From Rosettibacter primus (GTDB taxonomy: Bacteria > Bacteroidota > Ignavibacteria > Ignavibacteriales > Melioribacteraceae), in the NCBI RefSeq assembly GCF_036860675.1, contig NZ_JAYKGK010000014.1, positions 1 to 63,397 on the forward strand: a DNA stretch of 63,397 nucleotides, written 5' to 3'. The notes below the pieces were generated by a model, which searched no databases, had not been told where the DNA came from, and saw only the letters and a program-made list of their open reading frames with translations. The translations under genes and the position numbers were made by a program. Position 1 is the first letter of the stretch; each line of letters opens with the position of its first letter. Of the stretch, positions 27,503 to 36,216 are shown in pieces.

Positions 27503-28645
27503 TCATTTTCTATATGGAACTTTAAGATACATTCTTGCAAGTTCATGAGAATTATTTCTGTCTCTCATTCTAAGGACTTCATTATAATAACTAATTGCTT
27601 TATCTCTCTGTCCTTTCTGGTCATATAACATTGCAAGATACAAAACCGTATTGATTAAAAATCCAGATTCAGTTTTTTTATCAATTTCTCTTGAAAGTTT
27701 TTCGCATATCTCAAAATAATATATAGCAGAATCGACTTTTTCACTTATCTTATAATCCATGCCGAGGTAATAACTTGCTTCTCGTTTAAATCTTTTGTTG
27801 TAGCCTTGAAAACCTTTTTCACACTTTTTGTAGATATCTCTAAAAATTTTTGCTGCTTCTTTGTAATCATTTTCCTTAACAAAAGTTAAACCATAATATT
27901 TCTGAAAGTTAGGATTATTAGGAAAATCTGAAAGAAGAAGTCTGCCCCATTTTCGTGCTTCGTCCATGTCATTTTCAAATTGAAAATTAAGTGTCATTAA
28001 AAAATATCTTGATTCTATTCTTGCGTATCTTCCATTCCATGCAACATTTTCAAGTTCTTTTAATCCTCTTTTCTTATCACCTTGAGGGAAAAAGACCATG
28101 AAAGGTTTAACAGCTGGATATCTTTGTGGAATTACCTCAGCATAATAATGATAAATACCAAAACCAAGTTGAACATCTACATTTTTTGGGTCTGCTTTGT
28201 ATGCTCTATAAACAAGATCTAAACCTTCTTTTCCATCGAGTGCAGCCTTAATCCAGTTTTCACGAATTCCAAGTAATCTTCCCCTAAAACCAATAGAGCC
28301 GCCTTTGAAAAAAATAGCATCAATATTTTTAGGATTCTTATCAAGAATTTTATCACACATGTCAATTACTTCTTGCAACTGGTTATAAAATTTCTGGTCC
28401 ATGCTTTCATCTTCTAAATTGAGTAAAATACGCCACCATGTAATCATTGCTTTGAAAAATTTTCCCGAAGGATGATTTGGATATTCTTTAATTACAATAT
28501 CAAATGTTTTTTCTGCTTTGTCAAATTCAATACCATAAATTTGATTTACACCAGCCTTGACTAAAGAGTCGTGGCGAACCCAATCATAATTTTGAGCATG
28601 AACCAATGAGGTTAAAAGAAAGAAAAGGAAAATTTTAGTATTCAT
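27503..28645 (-). CDS. Exported tetratricopeptide-repeat protein
   Basis: 380 residues. Signal peptide MNTKIFLFFLLTSLVHAQ; several TPR-like helical pairs: GIEFDKAEKTFDIVIKEYP, NDYKEAAKIFRDIYKK, GQRDKAISYYNEVLRM. A middle segment (GGSIGFRGRLLGIRENWIKAALDG) is conserved-looking but unassigned. Probably a periplasmic scaffold. Start ATG 28645 is chosen for the signal peptide; an upstream frame to 28678 is unsupported. Alone on its strand between porQ and lpdA, 57 nt from the latter's stop. Confidence 0.65.
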   Translation of the reverse strand: MNTKIFLFFLLTSLVHAQNYDWVRHDSLVKAGVNQIYGIEFDKAEKTFDIVIKEYPNHPSGKFFKAMITWWRILLNLEDESMDQKFYNQLQEVIDMCDKILDKNPKNIDAIFFKGGSIGFRGRLLGIRENWIKAALDGKEGLDLVYRAYKADPKNVDVQLGFGIYHYYAEVIPQRYPAVKPFMVFFPQGDKKRGLKELENVAWNGRYARIESRYFLMTLNFQFENDMDEARKWGRLLLSDFPNNPNFQKYYGLTFVKENDYKEAAKIFRDIYKKCEKGFQGYNKRFKREASYYLGMDYKISEKVDSAIYYFEICEKLSREIDKKTESGFLINTVLYLAMLYDQKGQRDKAISYYNEVLRMRDRNNSHELARMYLKVPYRK

Positions 28646-28702
28646 ACATTTTTTTAAAATTGTGCAATCATTCAACAATCAAAGATGCAATAGGTTCTAA
28701 AT

Positions 28703-30121
28703 CTACTTTCGTTTTGGTCTATATAAATCTGTAGCATGACCATAATATAATTCAGCTGCAAACATTAATGTTTCAGATAAAGTTGGATGTGGATGAATTG
28801 TTAATTCTAAATCTTTAACTGTTGCACCCATTTCAATTGCAAGTGTACCTTCAGCAATCATATCTCCAGCACCTACCCCAACAATAGCTACACCGATAAT
28901 TCTTTCTGTTTCAGGTTCAATTATTAATTTTGTTAAACCATCATTTCTATCGAGAGTAGCAGCTCTACCACTTGCACCCCACGGAAATTTTACAACCTCA
29001 TACTTAATGCCTTTTTGCTGAGCTTCTGTTTCTGTTATTCCAGTCCATGCAATTTCTGGATCTGTAAAGACTACCGCTGGTATTGCATTTGGTTCAAATA
29101 CAACTTTGTGACCGAGAATAGCTTCAACAGCAGTGCGACCTTCTGCAGCTGCTTTATGTGCAAGCATTGGATTTCCTACAACATCACCAATTGCATAAAT
29201 ATTTGGGTCATCTGTTTTTAATTGTTTATCAACTATTATGAAACCTCGTTCATTTACTTTGACTTTTGTATTTTCCAATCCAAATCCTGATGTCACCGGT
29301 TTTCTTCCAATTGATATAAGAACTTTATCAAATGTCATCTCAGCTTTGTCTATATTTTTTCCTTCGAGCTTAACTTTTATTCCCTCTTCAGTTTCTTTTA
29401 ACTCAATAACTTTAGTTTCAAGATAAATTGAATCTAATTTTGTTTTAATTCTTTTTTCGAGAACAGCAACTAAATCTCTGTCTGCACCCGGTAAAAGTCC
29501 AGGCATCATCTCTACAACTGTTACTTTACTTCCAAGAGTTGCATATACTGTGCTTAACTCCAATCCAATATAACCTCCACCAATAACAAGAAGTTTTTCT
29601 GGAATATCATTTAATTCTAAAGCTGCAGTAGAATCCATAATTCTTTGTGAATTAGTTAAAATACCTGGAATTGAAGCAGGCACAGAGCCCGTTGCTATTA
29701 TTGCTTTTTCAAATATAATTTCTTCAACAGTTCCATCATTTTTTGTAACAGATAAAGCATTCGAATTAAGGAATGAAGCTTTGCCATTTATATAATTAAC
29801 TTTTCGTTGTTTGGAAAGTTGACCAAGTCCGCCTGTTAATTTGTTTACAACACTATTTTTAAAATCACGAATTTTATTGATATCAATTTTGGGTTTGCCA
29901 AATTCAACTCCCCACTTTTTAGCTTCTTCTGCTTCATTAATTAATTTTACTACATGAAGCAATGCTTTTGATGGAATGCATCCACGATAAAGACAAACTC
30001 CACCTGGATTTTTTTCCATATCTATTAGTGTAACCTGCATTCCTAAATCTGCAGCTAAAAATGCAGCAGCATAACCGCCGGGTCCGGCTCCAATTACTGC
30101 TAATTGTGTTTTTGTTGACAT
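28703..30121 (-). CDS. lpdA: Dihydrolipoyl dehydrogenase (E3)
   Basis: 472 residues. FAD-binding GAGPGGYAAA (12-21), redox-active disulfide GGVCLYRGCIPSK (CxxxxC near 43-48), NAD-binding GGGYIGLE near 183-190, and the C-terminal interface with the catalytic HPHPTLSE (His near 449). It reoxidises the dihydrolipoyl arm of E2, passing electrons to NAD. Third gene of aceE-aceF-lpdA; a 168-nt gap before it (30122-30289, AT-rich, no clear terminator) leaves room for its own promoter, as E3 is also needed by other 2-oxoacid dehydrogenases. Confidence 0.95.
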   Translation of the reverse strand: MSTKTQLAVIGAGPGGYAAAFLAADLGMQVTLIDMEKNPGGVCLYRGCIPSKALLHVVKLINEAEEAKKWGVEFGKPKIDINKIRDFKNSVVNKLTGGLGQLSKQRKVNYINGKASFLNSNALSVTKNDGTVEEIIFEKAIIATGSVPASIPGILTNSQRIMDSTAALELNDIPEKLLVIGGGYIGLELSTVYATLGSKVTVVEMMPGLLPGADRDLVAVLEKRIKTKLDSIYLETKVIELKETEEGIKVKLEGKNIDKAEMTFDKVLISIGRKPVTSGFGLENTKVKVNERGFIIVDKQLKTDDPNIYAIGDVVGNPMLAHKAAAEGRTAVEAILGHKVVFEPNAIPAVVFTDPEIAWTGITETEAQQKGIKYEVVKFPWGASGRAATLDRNDGLTKLIIEPETERIIGVAIVGVGAGDMIAEGTLAIEMGATVKDLELTIHPHPTLSETLMFAAELYYGHATDLYRPKRK

Positions 30122-30289
30122 ATTTTTTAATCTCTTTTGTTATTCAATACACAAATAATTGATTGGTTTTTTTTAATTATTAAATTTTATTTCTATTTAC
30201 TTTTTCAAAGAAAAAAATCAAAACAAAAATTATTCATTTATGAAATAAACATCGGTTTAATTTTCAGAAAACAATTTGTAATTAAATAA

Positions 30290-31663
30290 TCAGCCTTCAA
30301 GAAAAATTAAGAGTGGATTTTCAAGAGCATTAACAATCCATCTTAGAAATCTAATTGCATCAGCACCATCTATAATTCTGTGGTCATACGACAATGAAAG
30401 AGGCAACATTAATCTTGGTTTAAATTCGCCATCTACATAAACTGGTTCAAAAACAGATTTAGATACACCAAGAATTGCTACTTCTGGTGTGTTTACAATT
30501 GGAGTGAAATAAGTTCCACCAATACCACCAAGATTTGAAATTGTAAAACATCCCCCCTGCATTTCTTCAAGAGACAATTTTTTATCGCGTGCTTTTCGAG
30601 AAATTTCCGAAAGTTCTATACTTAACTGTGTTATATTTTTCTTATCTACATCCTTAATTACTGGTACAAGCAACCCTTTTTCTGTATCAACTGCTACTCC
30701 GATGTTAATATATTTTTTATAGATAACTTCATTTTTCTCCATATCAACACTTGAGTTAAACTGAGGGAATATTTTAAGAGCCGATGCCACTACTTTTAGC
30801 AAAATTGCTGTTACAGTTAACTTGCCTCCTGCAGTTTCAACTTTATTGCTATACTGTTTTCTAAATTTTTCTACTTCTGAAATATCAGCTTTGTCGAATT
30901 GTGTAACATGAGGAACAGTATTCCATGCATAAGAAAGATGTTCCGCAGTTTTACGACGCACATTACTCATTGGCAAACGTTCTATCTCGCCCCATTTTGA
31001 AAAATCTGGTAAAGGTTCTTTAGAAATTCCAACTTGAACACCTGGAACTATTCCTCCTTTTTGAATTTGTTCATTTAATAATTTTGCATAAGCTTTAACA
31101 TCATCAATTGTAATTCTTCCCTTTGGACCGCTTCCTCTTACTTGTGTTATATCAATTCCAATTTCACGGGCAAATCTTCTTACTGATGGAGCAGCAGGAA
31201 CTATAGTTTTTACAATATCTTGAGGAATATCAATAACCTGAGGCATGTGAGTATGTTCTTTAACTACTTCTTTAATTTCAGAATGCAATGGACTTGATTC
31301 AGCTTTTGCTTTTTTATTTTCAATTTCAGCTGAAGTATGAGCTGTTTGAGAAGTTAACTGCACTTGCTCAGAAGTTGATTCTTCTGATACTTTTTCCAAT
31401 TTATCAATTTTTGATTTATCCTCTTCAGCTACTTCAACAGATATTAATGGTTCACCAACTTTAGCTTTAGTTCCTTCTTTGACATGAACTTTTTTGATAA
31501 TTCCACTTACCTCAGAAGGCACTTCAATTGTAGCTTTATCTGTCTCGATTTCTACAATAATCTGATCAATTTCAATTTTATCACCTTCTTTAACAAGAAC
31601 CTTTATAATATCTGCTGAACTAATATTTTCTCCAAGATGAGGAAGTTTAAAGTCTACTATCAT
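30290..31663 (-). CDS. aceF: Dihydrolipoyllysine acetyltransferase (E2 of pyruvate dehydrogenase)
   Basis: 457 residues. One lipoyl domain (1-80; lipoylated Lys in ETDKATIEVPS), a Ser/Lys/Glu-rich linker (80-150), the peripheral-subunit-binding domain (about 155-195, APSVRRFAREIGID and GSGPKGRITIDDV), and the catalytic CAT domain (about 225-457) with HRIIDGADA (His/Asp of the active site). It transfers acetyl groups to CoA. 29 nt from aceE upstream. A single lipoyl domain is fewer than the three in E. coli. Confidence 0.93.
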   Translation of the reverse strand: MIVDFKLPHLGENISSADIIKVLVKEGDKIEIDQIIVEIETDKATIEVPSEVSGIIKKVHVKEGTKAKVGEPLISVEVAEEDKSKIDKLEKVSEESTSEQVQLTSQTAHTSAEIENKKAKAESSPLHSEIKEVVKEHTHMPQVIDIPQDIVKTIVPAAPSVRRFAREIGIDITQVRGSGPKGRITIDDVKAYAKLLNEQIQKGGIVPGVQVGISKEPLPDFSKWGEIERLPMSNVRRKTAEHLSYAWNTVPHVTQFDKADISEVEKFRKQYSNKVETAGGKLTVTAILLKVVASALKIFPQFNSSVDMEKNEVIYKKYINIGVAVDTEKGLLVPVIKDVDKKNITQLSIELSEISRKARDKKLSLEEMQGGCFTISNLGGIGGTYFTPIVNTPEVAILGVSKSVFEPVYVDGEFKPRLMLPLSLSYDHRIIDGADAIRFLRWIVNALENPLLIFLEG

Positions 31664-31692
31664 TTTAGAATTCCAATTTTGTTAAAAAATTT

Positions 31693-34365
31693 TTATGATT
31701 TTGCCGGATTTGGTTTATCCGGATTAATTCCAAGTTCATTTTGTGCTTTTTTAACAACATCAAGTTTAATTTTATTTTCTTTATATAAAGAATATAAAGT
31801 TGCATAAACAATGTGTTTAGCATCAACTTCAAAAAAGTCTCTTAAAGCAGCTCTGCTATCACTTCTTCCAAATCCATAAGTTCCAAGAGAATGAAGTGGA
31901 CCTGGCAGCCATTTAGCCATTGCATCTTTAATAATTTGTACATAATCAGAAGCAGCTACGAATACACCAGATTCTCCTTTTGTAATTTCTGAGATGTATG
32001 GAAGCTTTGGTTGGTCAGGATGAAACATATTCCATCTTTCAATTTCTTGAGCATTAAGATGAAGATTTTTGTAACTTGTCACACTCCAAATATCAGTAGA
32101 AACTTTATAATTATTTTCCAGAATTTCTGCTGCTTTAATTACTTCATTTAGGATTGTACCACTTCCAAGTAAATGAGCCTTTAGTTTTTGATCTTTCATT
32201 TCGCTAACTTTGAATTTATACATACCTCTCAATATTCCATCTTTTACATCACCAGGCATCGGAGGTTGAACATAATTTTCGTTCATTATAGTTATATAGT
32301 AAAATATATCTTCCTGTTTTTCATACATTCGATAAATACCATCACGAATAATAACAGCAAGTTCATATGCAAAAGCTGGATCATAAGCTAAAAGATTTGG
32401 AACAGGATAAGCAAGAAGATGACTATGTCCATCTTGATGCTGCAGACCTTCTCCAGCAAGAGTTGTTCTGCCTGCTGTTGCACCAAGTAAAAATCCTCTG
32501 CAACGCATATCGCCCGCAGCCCAAATTAAATCTCCAACTCTTTGAAATCCAAACATTGAATAAAATGAAAAGAACGGGATAGTATTTATTCCATGCACCG
32601 AATAAGCTGTTCCAGCAGCAATGAAAGAAGACATAGCTCCTGCTTCTGTAATTCCTTCTTCAAGTATCTGACCATTTTTAGCTTCTTTGTAATATAGGAG
32701 TGTGTCTTTATCAACAGGTTCATATAACTGTCCCACATGAGAATAAATTCCCACCTGTCTAAATAGTGCTTCCATTCCAAATGTTCTTGCTTCATCTGGA
32801 ACAATTGGAACAATCAAATGACCTATTTCTTTATCCTTTAATAGTTTAGAGAGAATTCTAACATAAACCATAGTTGTTGAAACTTCGTGTCCATCTGAAC
32901 CTTTATAAAACTCTTCAAATAATTCTTCAGATGGTGTTTTCAAAGGAGCTGCTTTAATTATTCTTTTAGGAATATACCCACCAAGAGCTTTTCTTCTTTC
33001 TTTCAAGTATCGAATTTCCGGGGAATCCTCTGGAGGACGATAGAAAGGAGCATTAGAAACTTCTTCATCACTTATTGGAATTGAAAATCTGGTCCTAAAT
33101 TCTCTTAATTCTTCTTCGTTTAATTTTTTTTGTTGATGAGTAATATTTTTACCTTCCCCAGCTTCTCCAAGCCCATAACCTTTTACAGTCTTTGCTAGAA
33201 TTACTGTTGGTGCATCTTTATGTTCAACCGCTGCTTTATAAGCAGCATATACTTTTTCAGGGTCGTGACCTCCACGTTTCATTTTTTCTAATTGTTCATC
33301 AGTATAATGTTCAACGAGTTTTAATAATTCTGGATATTTACCGAAGAAATGTTGTCTTATATATTTTCCATCTCTTGTAACATAATTCTGTGATTCGCCG
33401 TCAATTGATTCGTTCATTCTCTTAATTAAAAGACCAGTTTTATCAGCTTCCAAGAGTGGGTCCCAATCACTACCCCAAACAACTTTTATCACATTCCAAC
33501 CGGCACCTCGGAAAATTGCTTCGAGTTCTTGAATTATATTTCCATTGCCTCTTACAGGTCCATCAAGTCTTTGAAGATTACAATTAATTACAAAAATTAA
33601 GTTATCTAATTTTTCACGAGCTGCAAGTGTTATTGCTCCAAGTGTTTCTGGTTCATCTGTTTCGCCATCTCCTATAAAAGCCCACACTTTCTGGTCACTT
33701 GGTTTTTTCAAACCTCTGTCTTCAAGATATCTTATAAATCTTGCTCTATAAATTGCCTGAATAGGACCTAATCCCATTGAAACAGTGGGAAATTCCCAGA
33801 AATCTGGCATTAACCATGGATGAGGGTAAGAAGATAATCCTCCCCCTGGTTGTAATTCTCTTCTAAAATTTTCGAGTTGTTCTTTTGTTAATCTTCCTTC
33901 AAGAAATGCTCTTGCATAAACTCCTGGAGCTGCATGCCCCTGAAAATAAATTATGTCTCCTTCATGATTTCCATCTTTGCCACGGAAAAAATGATTAAAG
34001 CCAATTTCATACAAAGTAGCAAGTGAAGCATATGTTGAAATATGTCCCCCAATACCTGGTTCAATTTTATTAGCTCTTACAACCATAGCCATAGCATTCC
34101 AGCGAACCAGACTTTTAATACGTCTTTCAATTTCTCTTCCACCAGGAAATGGAGGCTGTTTTTCTTTTGGTATTGTATTTATATGAGGTGTATTTGCAGT
34201 AAATGGAATTTCAACACCTTTTTCATGTGCATATGTGTCTAAATTATGTAAGAGCTCTTTAACTTTTTCCGGTCCACCTGTTTGTAAAACATATTCAAGG
34301 GATTCAAGCCATTCTCTTAATTCAATATCATCAATTTGAGTATTCCTTAAATTATTTTCATTCAT
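31693..34365 (-). CDS. aceE: Pyruvate dehydrogenase E1 component, homodimeric type
   Basis: 890 residues, the single-chain AceE type rather than alpha/beta E1. Thiamine-diphosphate motif GDGETDEPETLGA near 230, followed by NCNLQRLDGPVRGN; the C-terminal halves contain the transketolase-like pyrimidine and C-terminal domains (GRTTLAGEGLQHQDGHS near 645; FGRSDSRAALRDFFEVDAKH near 835). It decarboxylates pyruvate and acetylates the lipoyl arm of E2. First gene of aceE-aceF-lpdA; a possible -7 element (TATATTTG, 34467-34460) and a perfect palindrome (34399-34418) lie upstream. SD GGGAGATAA precedes the ATG at 34365. Confidence 0.95.
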   Translation of the reverse strand: MNENNLRNTQIDDIELREWLESLEYVLQTGGPEKVKELLHNLDTYAHEKGVEIPFTANTPHINTIPKEKQPPFPGGREIERRIKSLVRWNAMAMVVRANKIEPGIGGHISTYASLATLYEIGFNHFFRGKDGNHEGDIIYFQGHAAPGVYARAFLEGRLTKEQLENFRRELQPGGGLSSYPHPWLMPDFWEFPTVSMGLGPIQAIYRARFIRYLEDRGLKKPSDQKVWAFIGDGETDEPETLGAITLAAREKLDNLIFVINCNLQRLDGPVRGNGNIIQELEAIFRGAGWNVIKVVWGSDWDPLLEADKTGLLIKRMNESIDGESQNYVTRDGKYIRQHFFGKYPELLKLVEHYTDEQLEKMKRGGHDPEKVYAAYKAAVEHKDAPTVILAKTVKGYGLGEAGEGKNITHQQKKLNEEELREFRTRFSIPISDEEVSNAPFYRPPEDSPEIRYLKERRKALGGYIPKRIIKAAPLKTPSEELFEEFYKGSDGHEVSTTMVYVRILSKLLKDKEIGHLIVPIVPDEARTFGMEALFRQVGIYSHVGQLYEPVDKDTLLYYKEAKNGQILEEGITEAGAMSSFIAAGTAYSVHGINTIPFFSFYSMFGFQRVGDLIWAAGDMRCRGFLLGATAGRTTLAGEGLQHQDGHSHLLAYPVPNLLAYDPAFAYELAVIIRDGIYRMYEKQEDIFYYITIMNENYVQPPMPGDVKDGILRGMYKFKVSEMKDQKLKAHLLGSGTILNEVIKAAEILENNYKVSTDIWSVTSYKNLHLNAQEIERWNMFHPDQPKLPYISEITKGESGVFVAASDYVQIIKDAMAKWLPGPLHSLGTYGFGRSDSRAALRDFFEVDAKHIVYATLYSLYKENKIKLDVVKKAQNELGINPDKPNPAKS

Positions 34366-34398
34366 ATTTATCTCCCAATTTTCAATAATTATTTTTTT

Positions 34399-34418
34399 GT
34401 TAATTTTATAAAATTAAC
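34399..34418. promoter_or_regulatory. Perfect 20-bp palindrome upstream of aceE (candidate operator)
   Basis: GTTAATTTTATAAAATTAAC is its own reverse complement. It lies 34 nt upstream of the aceE start and downstream of a possible -7 box TATATTTG (minus strand, 34467-34460), in the position of a repressor site or 5'-UTR hairpin. AT-rich palindromes arise by chance in such a genome, so support is moderate. Confidence 0.4.
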
Positions 34419-34485
34419 ACGCTCCTTTAACTTTTAGTTCATTTAATAAATGTCCCTAACAAATATAAAAATTAATAATAAAATA

Positions 34486-35376
34486 CTATTTTTCATCAAT
34501 TTCGTTATCTGGTTCAGCATGAACCATAACTTTTACATTTTTGATTTTAGAAACAATAGCTTCTTCAACTAAATGAGAAATTTCGTGTGCTTGTTCAATT
34601 GTCATTGATTTATTTACGTGAATATTAATATCAACAAACTTGTAAGGACCAGATTCTCTAACTTTTATGTCGTGAGATAACACAACTTCAGGAATTTTGC
34701 TAACAATAGCTACTACTTCTTCTTTTAATCCCAATGGTGCTTTATCAATTAATGCATCAAAAGATTTTTTTCCAAGGCGATAGCTCACTGTCATTACGAT
34801 AAATGAAACTATTAATCCTGCAATTGCATCTGCATAATAAAAATTAAAATACGCACATATCAACCCAATTATTACTACAGTAGAACTCCATATATCAGTC
34901 GAAAAATGAAGAGCATCGGCTTCGAGTGCCTGGCTATTATATTCTCTTGCTGCTTTACTCAGTGCACGTGAACGTGTTAAATCTACAATAATTGATGTAA
35001 TCATTACAGCAAATGCCCAAACTGATACTTCAATTTCAACTTCTTTTGTAATTAATCTTCTGATCGCTTCGTAAATTATCCAAATACATGTAATAAATAA
35101 CAAAATTGTTTCGATAAGAGCTGAGTAGTTTTCAATTTTTCCGTGTCCGTAGTTGTGTCCTTCATCTGGAGGTTTATCAGAATATTTAACGGCAAAATAT
35201 GTAATTCCTGCTGCAATCAAGTCCAATCCTGAATGAAGTGCTTCTGATAAAATACCCAGGCTGCCTGTAATTAAACCAATGATAAGCTTTAATGAAGTAA
35301 GAAATATTGCGGCAAAAGCTGAAGCTATAGCTACTTTTCTTTTTCCAATTATTCTTTCAGATATTTCTGATTCCAT
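34486..35376 (-). CDS. Cation diffusion facilitator family transporter
   Basis: 296 residues. Six predicted TM helices; metal-site motifs HSGLDLIAAG (TM2; H-x3-D pattern) and HFSTDIWSS (TM5; HxxxD), plus a C-terminal cytoplasmic domain (about 210-290) with HDIKVRESG and an HVNKSMTIEQAHEISHLVEE segment. It exports divalent metal (Zn, Fe or Mn) in exchange for protons. The DxxxD/HxxxD pattern resembles FieF/Zn transporters but metal choice is not decided. Divergent from the sulfate-assimilation leader. Confidence 0.88.
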   Translation of the reverse strand: MESEISERIIGKRKVAIASAFAAIFLTSLKLIIGLITGSLGILSEALHSGLDLIAAGITYFAVKYSDKPPDEGHNYGHGKIENYSALIETILLFITCIWIIYEAIRRLITKEVEIEVSVWAFAVMITSIIVDLTRSRALSKAAREYNSQALEADALHFSTDIWSSTVVIIGLICAYFNFYYADAIAGLIVSFIVMTVSYRLGKKSFDALIDKAPLGLKEEVVAIVSKIPEVVLSHDIKVRESGPYKFVDINIHVNKSMTIEQAHEISHLVEEAIVSKIKNVKVMVHAEPDNEIDEK

Positions 35377-35480
35377 TGATATAAAAGATGTTTTAACGTA
35401 GTTATAATTTTTTATTTATCACAACTAAAAATAAATAATTCATATTTATTATTTTACTACTGAGAAATTTAAAAATAAAC

Positions 35481-35511
35481 TTGACATAATAACTTATTAA
35501 ATTTATCTTTG
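35481..35511 (+). promoter_or_regulatory. Bacteroidota-type promoter of the sulfate-assimilation operon
   Basis: TTG (35481-35483, within TTGACA) and TATCTTTG (35504-35511) are separated by exactly 20 nt, a full match to the TTG-N19-21-TAnnTTTG consensus of the Bacteroidota primary sigma factor. Transcription would start near 35517-35519, about 17 nt upstream of the first leader reading frame. Confidence 0.75.
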
Positions 35512-35534
35512 CACTGAAAATAAAAAATTAGCAG

Positions 35535-35609
35535 ATGACACCAAAAAATATTTTTAGTAATTGTATTTGTAAAATGTTTATCAAATGTTCTGTGAAGGAG
35601 CGGAGATAA
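35535..35609 (+). CDS. Candidate Cys leader peptide 1 of the sulfate operon (24 aa)
   Basis: ATG ACA CCA through TAA encodes MTPKNIFSNCICKMFIKCSV followed by KERR. Cys codons (all TGT) are at positions 10, 12 and 18. The frame starts about 17 nt after the predicted transcription start and has an A-rich, SD-less upstream region, common in Bacteroidota. Its 3' end overlaps the first arm (35589-35598) of an antiterminator that competes with a terminator at 35635-35664. A ribosome stalled on Cys10/Cys12 would leave that arm free; a ribosome reaching the stop would cover it. This is the classical amino-acid-biosynthesis attenuator layout, upstream of the genes that make cysteine's sulfur. Translation is not proven. 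Confidence 0.6.
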   Translation: MTPKNIFSNCICKMFIKCSVKERR

Positions 35610-35649
35610 AATTATATTTATAAATTTAATCTCAAGAGCCCTTCACAGA
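35589..35649 (+). ncRNA. Antiterminator helix of the sulfate-operon leader
   Basis: TCTGTGAAGG (35589-35598) is perfectly complementary to CCTTCACAGA (35640-35649), 10 bp. An inner helix GAGAT (35603-35607)/ATCTC (35629-35633) extends it. The right arm shares 35640-35645 with the left arm of the terminator hairpin, so the two structures exclude each other. Confidence 0.65.
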
Positions 35650-35664
35650 TTGAAGGGCTTTTTT
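35635..35664 (+). terminator. Intrinsic terminator (attenuator) in the sulfate-operon leader
   Basis: AGCCCTTCA (35637-35645), loop CAGAT, TGAAGGGCT (35651-35659), extended by A-U pairs, followed by T run 35659-35664. A strong Rho-independent terminator located 120 nt into the transcript and more than 300 nt before the first structural gene. Confidence 0.8.
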
Positions 35665-35716
35665 GTTATTAGCAAGAATAAGAAAACGATAATCAAAAAA
35701 TAGAAAGGGACTAAAG

Positions 35717-35860
35717 ATGAATAACTTACTTAAAACGAAGCATCGAAGTATTAGAAGGTTTAATACTTCTGTTTATATTCAAACTAATTTCTCAATTAAT
35801 TACATCCAAAATTCAAATAATACCTGTCTCTGTACCCACCGAATGTTCTGTTGTTGTTAA
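35717..35860 (+). CDS. Candidate poly-Cys leader peptide 2 (47 aa, ends in three Cys codons)
   Basis: A frame of 47 codons with GAAAGGG 7 nt upstream of the ATG. The first 36 residues are unremarkable and basic (MNNLLKTKHRSIRRFNTSVY...). The last eleven are CLCTHRMFCCC, with the final codons TGT TGT TGT directly before TAA (35858-35860); five of eleven terminal residues are Cys in a window where Cys is rare. It lies between the attenuator and DUF2061. Poly-Cys uORFs that regulate sulfur genes by ribosome stalling are known in mycobacteria/actinobacteria; this would be an independent case. An internal ATG would give just MFCCC. Function by inference. Confidence 0.55.
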   Translation: MNNLLKTKHRSIRRFNTSVYIQTNFSINYIQNSNNTCLCTHRMFCCC

Positions 35861-35916
35861 TACTTTTCTTTTTTTAATCAACACTATACTAAATAAATAA
35901 TTAACAATATTAAACT

Positions 35917-35977
35917 TTAGTCTTTTTAGAGACTAATAATAAACAATCCCCATTATCAATAAAAAGATGGGAAAAAC
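35917..35977 (+). promoter_or_regulatory. Hairpins between poly-Cys uORF and DUF2061 start
   Basis: TTAGTCT (35917-35923)/AGACTAA (35930-35936) forms a 7-bp hairpin. CCCAT (35949-35953) can pair with ATGGG (35967-35971), which overlaps the GGGA 6 nt before the DUF2061 ATG at 35978; the pairing would hide the probable ribosome-binding site. Short helices, so modest support. Confidence 0.35.
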
Positions 35978-36208
35978 ATGCATGAGAAGTCATATCGAAG
36001 TTTAATAAAATCTATTACTTACAGAATCACTGGCAGCTTATATACTGCAATAATTTCTTACTTTTTTACTGGAAGTGTAAGAATAGCTTTATCGATAGGA
36101 GGTGTAGAAATATTTACCAAAATATTCATTTATTATCTTCATGAAAGAATATGGGATAAAATCAAATTTGGGAAAGAAACAAAATCTGACATTGAATACA
36201 ACATTTGA
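35978..36208 (+). CDS. DUF2061 small membrane protein
   Basis: 76 residues. RSLIKSITYRITGSLYTAIISYFFTGSVRIALSIGGVEIFTKIFIYYLHERIWDKI matches DUF2061, a two-helix membrane domain (TM about 16-32 and 38-55) found next to, or fused with, sulfate-activation genes (cysC/cysN/cysD) in several phyla. Function unknown; a role in sulfate uptake or sulfur metabolism at the membrane is suggested by the recurrent neighbourhood. It is the first structural gene after the leader, and ends 8 nt before cysH. No other sulfate transporter is present in this operon. Confidence 0.8.
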   Translation: MHEKSYRSLIKSITYRITGSLYTAIISYFFTGSVRIALSIGGVEIFTKIFIYYLHERIWDKIKFGKETKSDIEYNI

Positions 36209-36216
36209 GGAATGAA

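Noticed and set aside
35517..35664. SAM, cobalamin or other known riboswitch in the sulfate leader
   Set aside because: None of the conserved core motifs of SAM-I/II/III or cobalamin riboswitches can be seen; the Cys-codon leader explains the terminator pair better.
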